A stretch of 64,000 nt of DNA from Streptantibioticus silvisoli (GCF_027947535.2 NZ_JAAGKO020000040.1:17973-81972), one strand, 5' to 3'. Shown: positions 1 to 9,122, counted from the first letter of the stretch. Notes: generated from the sequence alone by a model not told the origin. Translations and numbers: made by a program.

Positions 1-3000
1 TGGAGCCGTCAGCGGCGTCCGGTGCGATACCGGATAGGCCCTGCATGATGCTGCTGGCCACCGACGTCTTCTCCTTCGAGAAGTCCGTCTCCAGGCTGGC
101 CAGATTCTTGTTCGCCGCTTTGAGCTTGGTGGCGATGGAGTCACGATGTTCGGCCAGCTTGGTGAGGGCCGCGTTCTCCTGGGAGACGTATCGGCGGATC
201 CCGGTGTGCCCCTGAAAATCGGTGTACAGGTCAGTGGAGAGCCGTTTCGTGGTGGCCTTCACCGTGGCGGTACTGCCAGTGAGCCCCTGGACGAGGCCGT
301 AGATGATCCACGCGCCGAAGCTGGCGAACTTCTTGCTCGGCGACGCGATGCCCAACTCGTCGGCGAAAGTCCCCATGACGGTGGTGGCCATGCCACGCAT
401 GGTCTGGGTCATCGTTCCGGTGGAGCCCTCGATCGACGAGTGCAGGCCGGCCACGATCTGCATGCCGATGTTCCGGCCGCCGATCTGAGGCGAACCCGAA
501 CCGGACAACGGGCCCTTCTTCGCCGGGCTCCACGGGAGGTGGTCCTTGATCTCCTTCGTGACGCTGGAGATTGCCCCCGTAACCGAACCGACAGCGGATT
601 TGATGCCACTAACCAGACCGTTGATGACATTACGGCCGGCGGCAACCAGCCAGCTCGAAGCACCACCCAGAGCGTTGAGGATCGTGGATTTGATCAGCCC
701 GATGCCGGTGGACGCCAGGCCCTTGAGGTCGGACCATACGCTTGAGAACGCGGACTTCACGTCCGCCCAAGCCTTCGACCAGTCTCCGTGGATGAGGTCG
801 AGGCCCACCTGGATGATGCCCTTGACGATGTCGATGTACGTCTTCACGTAGGCGGCGATGAACGACCAGGCCGCCTTCAGCAGGTCGACAATGCCGTCCC
901 AGGCCGGTTCGAAGATGCTGTGCCACAGCCACATGGCCGCGGCTCCCACATCCTGGAAGACGCCCTGAACGATGTCGCGGAAGGTCTTGCAGTGGTTGTA
1001 GGCGTAGATCAAACCCGCCACCAGCGCGGCGATGGCGAGGACGATCAGCATGATCGGGTTGGCGTCCATCGCCGCATCCAGAAGCCATTGAGCCGCTGCC
1101 ATCGCCTTCTCGGCGATGGCCGAGGCCAGCGCAGCCGTCTTCTCGATGACGAACGCGCCGGCCTGTCGGGCGGCGGCGATCGTTGCGGTCAGTGCTTTAC
1201 GCGAGAAGTCCAGTGCCGCCAGGGCGGCCGTCTTCAAGGCGCCGCCGACACCCTTCACTGCGGAGACGAGACCACTCCACGCGCTGGCGGCGCCAGCCTT
1301 CGCAGCCGAACCGATCTTGCTGCCTAGCGTCGCGGCGTTCCCCGCAGCCGTAGAGAAGGCGCTGCCGACGGACGAGGCTGCTTTGCTCACGCCAGAGGCG
1401 GCCTTCGACGCCCCGGAAGTGATCCCGGACCAAGCTGTGCTGAAGCCGCGGCTGATAGCGCTTGCCGACTTGGAACCGGCGCTCTTGACTCCGTCCCAGG
1501 CGTACATGCCCTTCAGGCGCAGCGTTTCGAAGGCGCTCTGAGCCGAAGACAGCCCAGAGGAAGCGCCGGACCCGATCTTCGACCAGGGCACGTTCCCGAT
1601 GGCCTTGCCGATCCCGGCGATGCCCTTGATCAGCGGTGTTAGGGCACCGGATATGAACTTGACGACCGATCCGAGCAGCACCGAGCCGATGACGCCGGCC
1701 AGCGCCTCGGCCGCCGTCTTGTGCTGCATGAAGAAGCTGATCGACGACTGGATGGCCGGTATCAACTTCGAGCCGATGGTGATGAGGACGACGTCAAGCT
1801 GCTGCTTGAGCTTCCCCATCTGCACGTTGAACAACTGGCTCGTCGACTTCCAGCCCTCGACGCTGCTGCTGGCGTCGCCGTATGACTTCGCCACCTTCGC
1901 GACGTTGTCGCTCGTGCCCTTGGCGCTCTTCCCGGTCGTCAACAGCGCTGTCTGTAGGCCCGACTGCCCCCCAGTGGCCTTCGACAGCAGGTCGGCGAAG
2001 GTGGCGAGCGAGCCGTTGCCAGACTTCACGCCGTCGGAGAAGCCCTTCGACTTTGTGACCAACTCCATGAACTGTGAGCCCATGGCGTAGCCGTCCGCGC
2101 CGAGGCCCTTGAACGTCTGCCTGAAGTCTGAGGCCGACATCTTGCCGTTCTCGAACGCCTGCGCCGCCGACCTCAATCCGCTCGGCATCTTCCCGAGCAT
2201 CGCCTGAAGCGATTGCGCGGCCTGCGCGGACTGCTTGAACACCCCGGCCGCGTACAGGCCGGACGGGCCCATCTTCGACTGGATCGCGTTGACAATCGTG
2301 TTCAGCGTTCCGGACAGCCCCTGCGTGCCGAGATCCTTCGACACCTGCTGCGTGGTCAGGCCCAACTGGTTCAGAGTGGAGACGGCGACCGAGTTCGGCT
2401 TTTGCAGGCCGCGCAGAGTACCCGACATGAGTTGTGCGGCGTGCTGGGCCGTCTCCCCGTGCTGCGTCATCGTCGCGAGCGTTCCGGCGACGTCAGCGAA
2501 CGACACCTTCGCCGCGTAGGCGGCTGGCAGGACCGTCGGGAGTGCGGTGGCAAACTCGGCGAACGTGGCCTTCGACTCGCCGGCAGCGGTCTTGAGCGCG
2601 TTCATGACCTGCACCGACTTCGATGCAGGCAGGTTGTAATTCTTCATGACGGTCGTCATCGCGGAGACGACATCGTTGAGCGGGGCGCCCTCCTCGCGGG
2701 CGCCTTCCGCGGCAGTACGGACGACGTCGAGGCCGCCCTTGGCGAAGCTGAACCCGGCCTTCTCCGCTTGGTACATGCCGTCGGTGAGCTGCTGCCACGG
2801 GGTGCCCGTGGCGGAGGCGATCGACAGGATCCCGCTGCGAACTGCGGCGAGGTTCTTCTTCTGCTCGCCCGCCGCGGTGACGAGGACGTTCGTCTGCTGC
2901 TGGAAGTCGCCCGCCATCTTCACCGCGGCGACAGCGACACCGGCGCCCGCGAGCGTCGTCGCCTTACCGATCTTCGTAATCAGGCCACTGACGCCACCCA

Positions 3001-3106
3001 TTTTGGCCGTGAACGACTCACCGGACTCTGCAGCGTCCGCCATACCGCGGGTGAACGGAGCGGTCTCGGCGCGCAGGACCGTGTAGAGGTCGGCGACTTC
3101 AGCCAT
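1..3106 (-). CDS. Phage tail tape measure protein (partial, 3' end outside window)
   Basis: An open frame runs from ATG at 3106 to the left edge (over 1035 residues, no stop), so the C-terminus is missing. It sets tail length and acts in DNA ejection. The protein is rich in Ala, Gly, Ser and Lys with long helical repeats. The N-terminal third has the TP901-type tape measure character (DVVSAMTTVMKNY, QFMELVTKSKGFSDG). A hydrophobic segment lies at about residues 678-703 (IMLIVLAIAALVAGLIYAY). Its place directly downstream of the two overlapping tail chaperone frames and the tail completion gene is the standard siphophage order. The start has a GGGGGAGACC leader. Confidence 0.93.
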   Translation of the reverse strand, partial: MAEVADLYTVLRAETAPFTRGMADAAESGESFTAKMGGVSGLITKIGKATTLAGAGVAVAAVKMAGDFQQQTNVLVTAAGEQKKNLAAVRSGILSIASATGTPWQQLTDGMYQAEKAGFSFAKGGLDVVRTAAEGAREEGAPLNDVVSAMTTVMKNYNLPASKSVQVMNALKTAAGESKATFAEFATALPTVLPAAYAAKVSFADVAGTLATMTQHGETAQHAAQLMSGTLRGLQKPNSVAVSTLNQLGLTTQQVSKDLGTQGLSGTLNTIVNAIQSKMGPSGLYAAGVFKQSAQAAQSLQAMLGKMPSGLRSAAQAFENGKMSASDFRQTFKGLGADGYAMGSQFMELVTKSKGFSDGVKSGNGSLATFADLLSKATGGQSGLQTALLTTGKSAKGTSDNVAKVAKSYGDASSSVEGWKSTSQLFNVQMGKLKQQLDVVLITIGSKLIPAIQSSISFFMQHKTAAEALAGVIGSVLLGSVVKFISGALTPLIKGIAGIGKAIGNVPWSKIGSGASSGLSSAQSAFETLRLKGMYAWDGVKSAGSKSASAISRGFSTAWSGITSGASKAASGVSKAASSVGSAFSTAAGNAATLGSKIGSAAKAGAASAWSGLVSAVKGVGGALKTAALAALDFSRKALTATIAAARQAGAFVIEKTAALASAIAEKAMAAAQWLLDAAMDANPIMLIVLAIAALVAGLIYAYNHCKTFRDIVQGVFQDVGAAAMWLWHSIFEPAWDGIVDLLKAAWSFIAAYVKTYIDIVKGIIQVGLDLIHGDWSKAWADVKSAFSSVWSDLKGLASTGIGLIKSTILNALGGASSWLVAAGRNVINGLVSGIKSAVGSVTGAISSVTKEIKDHLPWSPAKKGPLSGSGSPQIGGRNIGMQIVAGLHSSIEGSTGTMTQTMRGMATTVMGTFADELGIASPSKKFASFGAWIIYGLVQGLTGSTATVKATTKRLSTDLYTDFQGHTGIRRYVSQENAALTKLAEHRDSIATKLKAANKNLASLETDFSKEKTSVASSIMQGLSGIAPDAADGS

Positions 3107-3148
3107 GTCGGTCTCCCCCTGCCCGTGGAGTCGTTACGGTGAGGCGGC

Positions 3149-3478
3149 ATGAGAATCCAGGGGCCGATCGCCGTTGCCGTGTTTGCCGTGCTGACCATCT
3201 CTGGGTGCGGCAGTTCGGCTCCGAGCAAGACCGACCAGCTTTACGCGGTGGCGGTTCAGCAGGCTGATCCGGACGATTTCGGTGCGATACCTGTGGACAA
3301 GTTGGCGTCCACCTTGAGCGGTGAAGGGCCCGACATCTGCACCCGCCTCAAGAAGGGTGGCCTCGCGAATGCAGTCGCCTACGTGAAGTTGGGCTACTCG
3401 ACGAAGGAAGCCGAGGCCTTGATCGGATCCGCCGTGCCGGCCTACTGCCCTGGCCAGAAGACCAAGTTGGGCGGCTAG
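3149..3478 (+). CDS. DUF732-like secreted lipoprotein (moron)
   Basis: A 109-residue protein on the strand opposite to all surrounding virion genes. Residues 1-20 form a lipoprotein signal peptide ending in the lipobox ISGC (Cys20). The mature part has two cysteines (C64, C100) and the helical layout of the DUF732 family of actinobacterial small secreted proteins. It starts 42 bp from the tape measure start (divergent), and its stop overlaps the stop of the 3475-3948 gene by 4 bp (convergent). An own-promoter gene inserted in the tail operon is the pattern of a phage moron expressed in the lysogen, for example for superinfection exclusion; that role is inferred. Confidence 0.8.
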   Translation: MRIQGPIAVAVFAVLTISGCGSSAPSKTDQLYAVAVQQADPDDFGAIPVDKLASTLSGEGPDICTRLKKGGLANAVAYVKLGYSTKEAEALIGSAVPAYCPGQKTKLGG

Positions 3479-3948
3479 AGCCGCGGCCAGCCCCCAGTGC
3501 GGAACGCGGCCTGGTACAGCTGCGGCGCTACGACCCTGGTGGCGAAGCTCAGGGCCGGTTTGAGGAACGGGTAGGTAGCTCCGTTGCGGAGCCCGGTCTC
3601 CAGGTATTTGCCGTACAGGTTCGCGGGGGTCTTCTTCTTCCCGTAGGGCGGGTTGAAGCCGACGGCGGTGCCAACCTTGGTTTCCCAACCTCCGCCCGTC
3701 CAGATGATCGGGCTGTGGGTCAGGGAGCGGCGGAGCGTCCCTGAGATGACCGCCGGGCCCGCCCCCGGGCGGGCAGGGGTAGGCGTGCCGTACTTGTGGG
3801 CGCCGGATGAAGCGTTGACCTTGGCCTGTCTTTCGACCGCCAGGGCCAGGCCGGTGAGCATGGTGTGAGCCCGCTTCTGCCCGTCGGCCGCGATCTCGGC
3901 GAAGAGGCGCGTGAACATCCCTGGGCGTAGCTCGGGCAAGGCGCTCAC
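3475..3948 (-). CDS. Tail completion/minor tail protein, HK97 gp10-like
   Basis: A 157-residue protein. It starts at GTG 3948, whose GTGA overlaps the stop of the frameshifted chaperone frame. Features are an N-terminal helix with LTGLALAVERQAKVNASSG, a basic patch YGKKKTPANLYGKYLETGL and a C-terminal APQLYQAAF segment. This is the usual layout of HK97-gp10/tail-completion proteins, which contain the motif for residues facing the tail tube end. Position next to the chaperones and tape measure supports the call, although the typical gene order would place it before the major tail protein. Confidence 0.55.
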   Translation of the reverse strand: MSALPELRPGMFTRLFAEIAADGQKRAHTMLTGLALAVERQAKVNASSGAHKYGTPTPARPGAGPAVISGTLRRSLTHSPIIWTGGGWETKVGTAVGFNPPYGKKKTPANLYGKYLETGLRNGATYPFLKPALSFATRVVAPQLYQAAFRTGGWPRL

Positions 3949-4615
3949 CTCGTTCGTTGTTGCCGTTCGGCTTTCCGGCGTTCGCGTTCCGACTCGCGTT
4001 CTTCGTGCTCGGCGATGATCCCGAGGAAGTCGAGGACGTAACGGCGGACGTATAGGGGCGTGGCCTGGAGCTGGTCCCAGGACCAGTGCATGCGGCTCAT
4101 GAGGATGTAGTCGGCCCACTCGGCTGGCGCCTCGTTGGACGCCCATGTGCCGCCGATGATGGATTCGACGGGCAGGAGGACGTCCTCGTAGTACGGGGAG
4201 CCGGGGCCTACTGAGGGTCCGCGACCCGGCCGATCTCCTCGCTGATGCGGTTGAGGATGGCCATGGGCAGCCGGGCAACGTTCTCGGGGGTGACCTTGTC
4301 GAGGCGTACCTGGTCTGCGGCTTCGAGGGCGGCCATCTGGGCGTCGAGGTCGTCGGCGTCCAGGTCGATGGCGGGGGTTTCGCCGCTGGCGGATGCGTCG
4401 TACACGCGCCAGTCGACGATCAGCCCGGCCACCATCTTGTACACGGCCCGCTCGGCGTCTTTCTGGTCGACCGGCTCGCCGTCGGCGTCGACCGGTACGT
4501 CTTCGGGTGTGAGATCGTTCGGCGGCTGGAGCTTGGGGTTGCGCAGCAGCACGGACACCTTCTCGCCGAGTTCGGGGAAGGTGAGGAGCACGAAGCGGTT
4601 GTTGTAGCCGGACAT
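3945..4615 (-). CDS. Tail assembly chaperone, long -1 frameshift form (gpGT-like)
   Basis: The short chaperone frame ends at 4208, but the -1 frame stays open beyond it to 3945. It encodes a convincing protein segment with PYYEDVLLPVESIIGGTW, MSRMHWSWDQLQATPLYVRR and a charged C-terminal tail. No start codon precedes this segment, so a programmed -1 shift near the end of the short form is expected, as in lambda G/GT and most siphophages. The heptamer GGACCCT at 4220-4214 lies just before the zero-frame stop and would give a joined protein, but it is not a canonical slippery site. The exact shift point is inferred. Confidence 0.75.
4208..4615 (-). CDS. Tail assembly chaperone, short form (gpG-like)
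   Basis: A 135-residue acidic helical protein starting MSGYNNRFVLLTFPELG. Its location between the major tail protein and the tape measure gene identifies it as the tail chaperone that coats the tape measure during tail assembly. The C-terminal part (residues about 95-135, ending ISEEIGRVADPQ) lies over the predicted frameshift zone. The leader has GGAGAACCCC before ATG 4615. Confidence 0.78.
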   Translation of the reverse strand: MSGYNNRFVLLTFPELGEKVSVLLRNPKLQPPNDLTPEDVPVDADGEPVDQKDAERAVYKMVAGLIVDWRVYDASASGETPAIDLDADDLDAQMAALEAADQVRLDKVTPENVARLPMAILNRISEEIGRVADPQ

Positions 4616-4653
4616 GGGGTTCTCCTGTGGATCGAGGGCGTTGAGGGCGTGGA

Positions 4654-4696
4654 CCCTGGCTGGGCAGCGACGCCCTCACGCGCCGCCCAGCCAGGG
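4654..4696 (-). terminator. Stem-loop between major tail protein and chaperone genes
   Basis: A perfect 12-bp inverted repeat (CCCTGGCTGGGC, 4654-4665; complement 4685-4696) lies in the gap between the major tail protein stop (4703) and the chaperone start. It probably limits read-through so that tail tube protein is made in excess. Confidence 0.7.
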
Positions 4697-4702
4697 AGTT
4701 CA

Positions 4703-5866
4703 TCAGTAGGCGGTCGTCACGAAGTTCTTCAGCACGGCCTGGATCGACCCGGAGTCGGTGGCGTTGAAGATGCCGTTGATCGTGAAGTCCGCGGTCACGT
4801 AGGCGCCGGACAGATCGGGCTTGCCTTTGGACCAGCCGGGCTGAGTGGTCGTGAGCGTCAGCAAGCAGCCGGCCGCATCGACACCGGCGCCGACGGGCTG
4901 GGTGAGCGTCATGCTGGTCGGGTTGTTCTGCAGGGCCTGCAGGTAGAGGTTGTAGTCCGTCTCGTTCTCGTAGATCGCCTTGTAGGTGATGTCGGCGTCG
5001 AGGACTGCGGAGAACACCTCGCGCGGCTGCTGGGTGCCGTTGGACCCGTGGATGGCTTCGGTGGCGCGCTTCAGGGACAGGTCGTAGGTCAGGCCGCGGG
5101 TCGATGTGGCACCGGCGTTGGTCATGGTGAACTGCCAGCCGAGGAGCGGGGCGGGCTCGGAGAACACCGGGGTGAGCGGCCCGTTCTGGATGGCGCCTAT
5201 CCAGCCGGTGTACTTGGCGTCGATGGTGCAGATCGCCTTCGGGTCGACCTTGATGTCGACGTCAGACAGCATGCAGCCGGGGTAGCCCCAGATGTCGACG
5301 GTGTTCCACTCAGTGATGGACCAGGTGGGCTTCGCTGTGGTCGGGGACTGCTTGAAGGTGTGGGTGGTCTGGCTGACTACGGTGGCAGCCGATGCATGGG
5401 CGTAGGTGAGGCCGCTCGCCGGGGTGGTGATGGGGATGGTGTACGGGCCGGAGCCGCTCGGGGTGCCGGTGATGGCGTACTCTGCCTTGCCACCCGTGTC
5501 GATCATGATGGTGGAAGCGGCCGGGATCGACGTCGGGACGCTGATCGACGTTGCGCCCGCGGTCGTTGCCGACGAGAGGGTCGTGGAGACGCCCGCCGTT
5601 ACGGTGTCCGGGCCGATGATCCGCAGGGCGTAGCCGATGGAGTCCGGGTAGGCCGCGAACTCCAGGTCGACGGCCGACTGGCCCGCGCCCTGGTAGAGGC
5701 CCTGCAGGTTCGAGTCGTTGTTCCGGTACGACAGGTCTTGCAGCTGGTCGTAGTCGATCTCGGCGTCGCCCTTGGTGACGGGCAGGTAGTAGGTGGGCGT
5801 GGCCCACGTTCCCTGGGTGGTCTCCTTGGCGATGCCGACGTATCCGAGCCGTCCGAGCTGGGTCAC
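4703..5866 (-). CDS. Major tail (tube) protein
   Basis: A 387-residue protein. It has an N-terminal tube motif (GRLGYVGIAKETTQGTWATP) and the tube domain typical of TP901/lambda V-type proteins (FAAYPDSIGYALR, DITYKAIYENETDYNLYLQA). An inserted Ser/Thr/Ala-rich beta segment at about residues 90-160 looks like a surface-exposed decoration. It starts at GTG 5866, overlapping the upstream stop as GTGA. Length, composition and position next to the chaperones support the call. Confidence 0.85.
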   Translation of the reverse strand: MTQLGRLGYVGIAKETTQGTWATPTYYLPVTKGDAEIDYDQLQDLSYRNNDSNLQGLYQGAGQSAVDLEFAAYPDSIGYALRIIGPDTVTAGVSTTLSSATTAGATSISVPTSIPAASTIMIDTGGKAEYAITGTPSGSGPYTIPITTPASGLTYAHASAATVVSQTTHTFKQSPTTAKPTWSITEWNTVDIWGYPGCMLSDVDIKVDPKAICTIDAKYTGWIGAIQNGPLTPVFSEPAPLLGWQFTMTNAGATSTRGLTYDLSLKRATEAIHGSNGTQQPREVFSAVLDADITYKAIYENETDYNLYLQALQNNPTSMTLTQPVGAGVDAAGCLLTLTTTQPGWSKGKPDLSGAYVTADFTINGIFNATDSGSIQAVLKNFVTTAY

Positions 5867-6069
5867 TGCGGCTCACCTCCTTCGGTGTCCGCGGCGTTCC
5901 GCTTGCTTGGCTTGGGGTCCGGCATGGGGGCTCTGGTTGGGGGTTCGTCGTCGATGGCGCTCCAGCCGTCCAGGAGGACAGAGTGGTCGAGGGTTCCGCC
6001 GACCTCGATCCGTTGGGGCGTGTCGCCCGCTACGGTCCAGGCCGAGCCGGTGGTGTTGCGCTGGCGCAC
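5863..6069 (-). CDS. Small neck/tail region protein
   Basis: A 68-residue protein from GTG 6069 with a GGAG site 7 bp upstream. It starts with a short beta-rich part (TVAGDTPQRIEVGGTLDHSV) and ends in a charged disordered tail. It is translationally coupled to the major tail protein. I do not recognise the family; small proteins of this kind are common between connectors and tail tube genes of actinophages. Confidence 0.7.
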   Translation of the reverse strand: MRQRNTTGSAWTVAGDTPQRIEVGGTLDHSVLLDGWSAIDDEPPTRAPMPDPKPSKRNAADTEGGEPQ

Positions 6070-6125
6070 AGCGGGCTCCTGCAAGCGTGGTGAGGTCGCG
6101 ACCGGGCGGGCGCGAGAAAGAAGGG

Positions 6126-6617
6126 TCAGGATGTGTAGTCCTGGTCGTCGCCCTGGTAGGTGATGCGGGCTGTCAGGTCGGCCCGGGGCTGGAGGGTGAT
6201 GTCCGGGTCGTCGAACTGGACGTCGATGTCCATGGGGTTCTCGGCGACGCTGAGGAATCGAGCCCCGTGGGTCTTGTCGCCGAACAGGCCGTTGACTCGT
6301 TGGAGAATGAGGTCGACGGCTTCGTCGAGGTCTGACTGGACGGATTCGGCTTGCCCGGTCCCTGACGATTGGGGCCAGGTGATGCGCAGGCTGAACGTGT
6401 GGTGGTTGATTTTGCGGTTGAAGCCGAATCGTTCGACGTGGATGCCGCTGCGCAGGACGAACAAGCAAGCGCGGCGTGCAGGCGGTGTGCGCGGTAGATA
6501 CGCCTGAACGACGTCGAACGGTCCTCCGGACGTCCGCAGGAGGGCGGGGAGTCCGTCGGTGGGGTCGTAGGCGGCCAGCCATGCCGCTTCTCGGGCGACA
6601 GCGTCAGCGGTCGACAT
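6126..6617 (-). CDS. Tail terminator/minor tail-like protein
   Basis: A 163-residue protein starting MSTADAVAREAAWLAAYDP. It has alternating strands and a conserved-looking HHTFSLRITWPQSSGTGQAE segment. Position between the head-tail adaptor (6619) and the tail tube gene is that of tail terminator or head closure proteins (lambda U/Z, HK97 gp10 neighbourhood). The function is from synteny only. Confidence 0.55.
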   Translation of the reverse strand: MSTADAVAREAAWLAAYDPTDGLPALLRTSGGPFDVVQAYLPRTPPARRACLFVLRSGIHVERFGFNRKINHHTFSLRITWPQSSGTGQAESVQSDLDEAVDLILQRVNGLFGDKTHGARFLSVAENPMDIDVQFDDPDITLQPRADLTARITYQGDDQDYTS

Positions 6618-6618
6618 T

Positions 6619-7287
6619 TCACCCCCGCTGGTAGTTGGCGAGGATCTTCTCCGCCCGATCTGAGAGAGCGCCGGGGTCGTGGCCGAACTGGGCTCCGGCT
6701 GGGTCGATCTCGGCGAGGGCGTTCACAGCTGCGACGAGTTTGCAGGCTCGCACCAGATCGGCGGGGATGGTCTTGTAACCGCCGTCGTAGGTGATGCGGA
6801 TGTTCGTGCCGATCGGCAGGTAAAGGCCCAGTTGGAAGAAGACGTGGCCAGTGTCCGAGTCGGTGGAGAGAAGCTGTCCTGCGGTCACGGTCTCGGTGCC
6901 GCCGTAGGAGCGGACCAAGCTGACGTTGAGGTTGTCGTAGGACCACAGATCGGCGTATCGAGGTGCCGTCTCGTTGAGCCAGACATGTCGAACCAGGGAA
7001 CTGGCCCCCAGGGAGTCGGCGTAGGAACGGCCGAGCGTCCCCTGGATGTCCATGGGGAGGTTCGAAGAATCGGCATACTCGTCCGGGTCGATGCCCTCAG
7101 CCCGATGTGACTCGGGAAGTTGTGTGAACGGTGCGAGTCGCCGGCCGCAGGTACCTTCGCATTCCCTGGTGGCCTCGATCATGAGCTGGTCGAGGGCATC
7201 GGAGGAGTAGTCGCGCACCAGGTCCGCGAACTGGCCCTGCTGCATCTGGTCGGAGGTGGCCAGCGGTACGGGGGCATCGTCAGCCAC
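6619..7287 (-). CDS. Head-tail connector/adaptor protein
   Basis: A 222-residue protein from GTG 7287. The N-terminal helices DLVRDYSSDALDQLMIEATR and RECEGTCGRRLAPFTQ, then strands and a C-terminal helix with KLVAAVNALAEIDPAGAQFG, match the gp6/gp15-type head-tail adaptors of siphophages. These add to the portal ring after packaging. It ends 2 bp before the next gene starts, so translation is coupled. Confidence 0.65.
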   Translation of the reverse strand: MADDAPVPLATSDQMQQGQFADLVRDYSSDALDQLMIEATRECEGTCGRRLAPFTQLPESHRAEGIDPDEYADSSNLPMDIQGTLGRSYADSLGASSLVRHVWLNETAPRYADLWSYDNLNVSLVRSYGGTETVTAGQLLSTDSDTGHVFFQLGLYLPIGTNIRITYDGGYKTIPADLVRACKLVAAVNALAEIDPAGAQFGHDPGALSDRAEKILANYQRG

Positions 7288-7314
7288 GTGATCGCCCTTC
7301 TCGTCCCGCTGTCG

Positions 7315-7629
7315 TCAGGAGGTCGTGCGGCGGCGGCCGGGGGTCTTCTTCGCGGTGCTGTCGGTGGCGTCGTCGTCCTTCGGGTCGACTTCCGACATTT
7401 CGGCGTCCAGGGCGGGTTCGACGATCGCGCTCGGCGCCTCGCCGCCCCCGGACGGCTGTTTGTCAGCGGAGGAATCGCCCTGATCGTCAACGGTGAAGCC
7501 GCCATCGGGGATGGCGACGAGTTCCATGGCTTCGTCGTAGTCGACCTGGACGACGTCGCCGTCGCGCCCCCAGGTGTGGCCGTAGGAGTCGGATCCGGCG
7601 GTCTGTTTGCGGACGGGGACGGTGGGCAT
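7315..7629 (-). CDS. Small acidic protein downstream of the major capsid gene
   Basis: A 104-residue protein. The N-terminal half has beta strands (SYGHTWGRDGDVVQVDYDEA), and the C-terminal half is a disordered acidic tail ending in a basic KKTPGRRR patch. A gene of this size and layout follows the capsid gene in many actinophages and is often a head protein or head-tail linker. No firm function. Confidence 0.7.
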   Translation of the reverse strand: MPTVPVRKQTAGSDSYGHTWGRDGDVVQVDYDEAMELVAIPDGGFTVDDQGDSSADKQPSGGGEAPSAIVEPALDAEMSEVDPKDDDATDSTAKKTPGRRRTTS

Positions 7630-7699
7630 GGCGGCTCCTGCTGTTCGGATTGACGGTGGGGGCCGGGGCGGCGACCGATACGGCGCCGCCCCGGTGGGG

Positions 7700-9079
7700 T
7701 CAGACGCTGACGCCGACGCGGGCGAGACGGCCCGTGAACCGCGGCGCACGGACCGCGAGAGTGGTGTCGGAGATGACCGCGTAGGGCAGCGTGTCGGGCG
7801 ACGCGGTCGTCGGGTACACGTCGAGCGGTTCGGCCTCGCGCACGTAGGGGCGGACGACGTTGTTGCGGTCACGGCTGATCAGGTAGATGTTCTCCTGGCC
7901 GGTCGACGGCGGCAGCAGGTTCGCGTTGGTCCCGTAGTACTGGACGGGCAGCGTCGCGGGAACAGTCGAGCTGTTCTGCGGGACGAGCGCGGTGCCGGTG
8001 TCCACGATCGACGTGGTGAGGATCGGGGTGACGCCGTCGGCGGCGAGGCCCACGGTGCCATCCACGTAGCCGAGGAACGTCTCGGTGCCCGTCGCTCCAC
8101 CGGCCAAGGTCCGGTAGACCTTGTACAGCTGCGGCTGAAGTCCGTCGAGACCGGCGGGGCTGGAGAAGCTCAGGGTGATGGTGTTGGTGGAGGTGCCGGA
8201 GCCAGTGGCCTGGGAAACTTCGGCGGACGCCCCGATCTCACCCTGCCGTGCGACGACCGCGGAGATCACGTACTTGTAGGTCGACGACGCCGGCAGCGAA
8301 CCACCCGTGGTGGCGGTCGCGGTGGCGACGGTGCCGACGGAGTAGCCGCGGGCCTGGAGGAACGAGGTCTTGACCAGGGGGATGTTGCGGTAGGTCGGCA
8401 CGATGAGGCCGGCGGCGACCTCAACCGTGTCGACGTAGCGCTGGCTCGACTGCTGAAGCTGGGCGATCTTCGAGGCGGCGGTGTTCGACAGGACGATCTG
8501 CCAGGTGTCGTCGAACACGGGCATGGCCGCGTTGGTTTCGACCATGTCGATCAGCTCGTCGAGCATGGGCAGCGTCAGGCTGGCGCCGGCCTTGTCCTGG
8601 GCGTTCTGGAAGCCGCCGGTGAACGTGGCGATCTGGGTGTCGAGACCGTCGAACTGGGGCTGGGCGCCGGTCGCGGTGGAGGCGGCGTTGCCCCAGCACA
8701 TGCCGGTCTCGATGTCCCAGTACAGGCCCCGAATGGAGCCCTCGATTTCCGTTTCTCGCAGATCCCCGATGACCTGGCGGGTGACCTGCTGCGCGTAGCC
8801 GGTGACGGCACCGACGACCTGGACGTGCTTCATGTCGAACTTCGCCTGCAGGTAAGCCGAGTTGGCGACCGGGCGGGCTCCACCGTCCGGCACGAAACCG
8901 CCGGCGGCGACGCTCGTGCGCTGGTTGAAGTAGTAGGTGTCGGCGGCCCACGGGACGGTCGGGATGGACCGCACGAGGGGGCTGTAGCGGCGCTGGTACT
9001 CCAGCAGAATCGGGTCGATGATCTTCGGGACGAGTGCACTGGCACCCGCGGCGTTGAGCGCTTCACGCAGCTCGGACAT
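7700..9079 (-). CDS. Major capsid protein, HK97-fold
   Basis: A 459-residue protein. The N-terminal part (PIILEYQ-like start PKIIDPILLEYQRRYSPLVR, RTSVAAGGFVPDGGARP, ATFTGGFQNAQ, MPVFDDTWQIVLSN) fits the P22-coat/HK97-like capsid folds of actinophages. A Ser/Thr/Gly-rich region at about residues 255-350 (TYKYVISAVVARQGE, LYKVYRTLAGG) has the strand pattern of an Ig-like or fibronectin-type insert, possibly surface-exposed. No separate scaffold gene follows, but the upstream protease carries a scaffold-like C-terminus. The start has a GGAG site. Confidence 0.87.
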   Translation of the reverse strand: MSELREALNAAGASALVPKIIDPILLEYQRRYSPLVRSIPTVPWAADTYYFNQRTSVAAGGFVPDGGARPVANSAYLQAKFDMKHVQVVGAVTGYAQQVTRQVIGDLRETEIEGSIRGLYWDIETGMCWGNAASTATGAQPQFDGLDTQIATFTGGFQNAQDKAGASLTLPMLDELIDMVETNAAMPVFDDTWQIVLSNTAASKIAQLQQSSQRYVDTVEVAAGLIVPTYRNIPLVKTSFLQARGYSVGTVATATATTGGSLPASSTYKYVISAVVARQGEIGASAEVSQATGSGTSTNTITLSFSSPAGLDGLQPQLYKVYRTLAGGATGTETFLGYVDGTVGLAADGVTPILTTSIVDTGTALVPQNSSTVPATLPVQYYGTNANLLPPSTGQENIYLISRDRNNVVRPYVREAEPLDVYPTTASPDTLPYAVISDTTLAVRAPRFTGRLARVGVSV

Positions 9080-9122
9080 GCTGGCTCCTTGGGAGCGATA
9101 GCCCGCAGGACGGGCATGGCGA

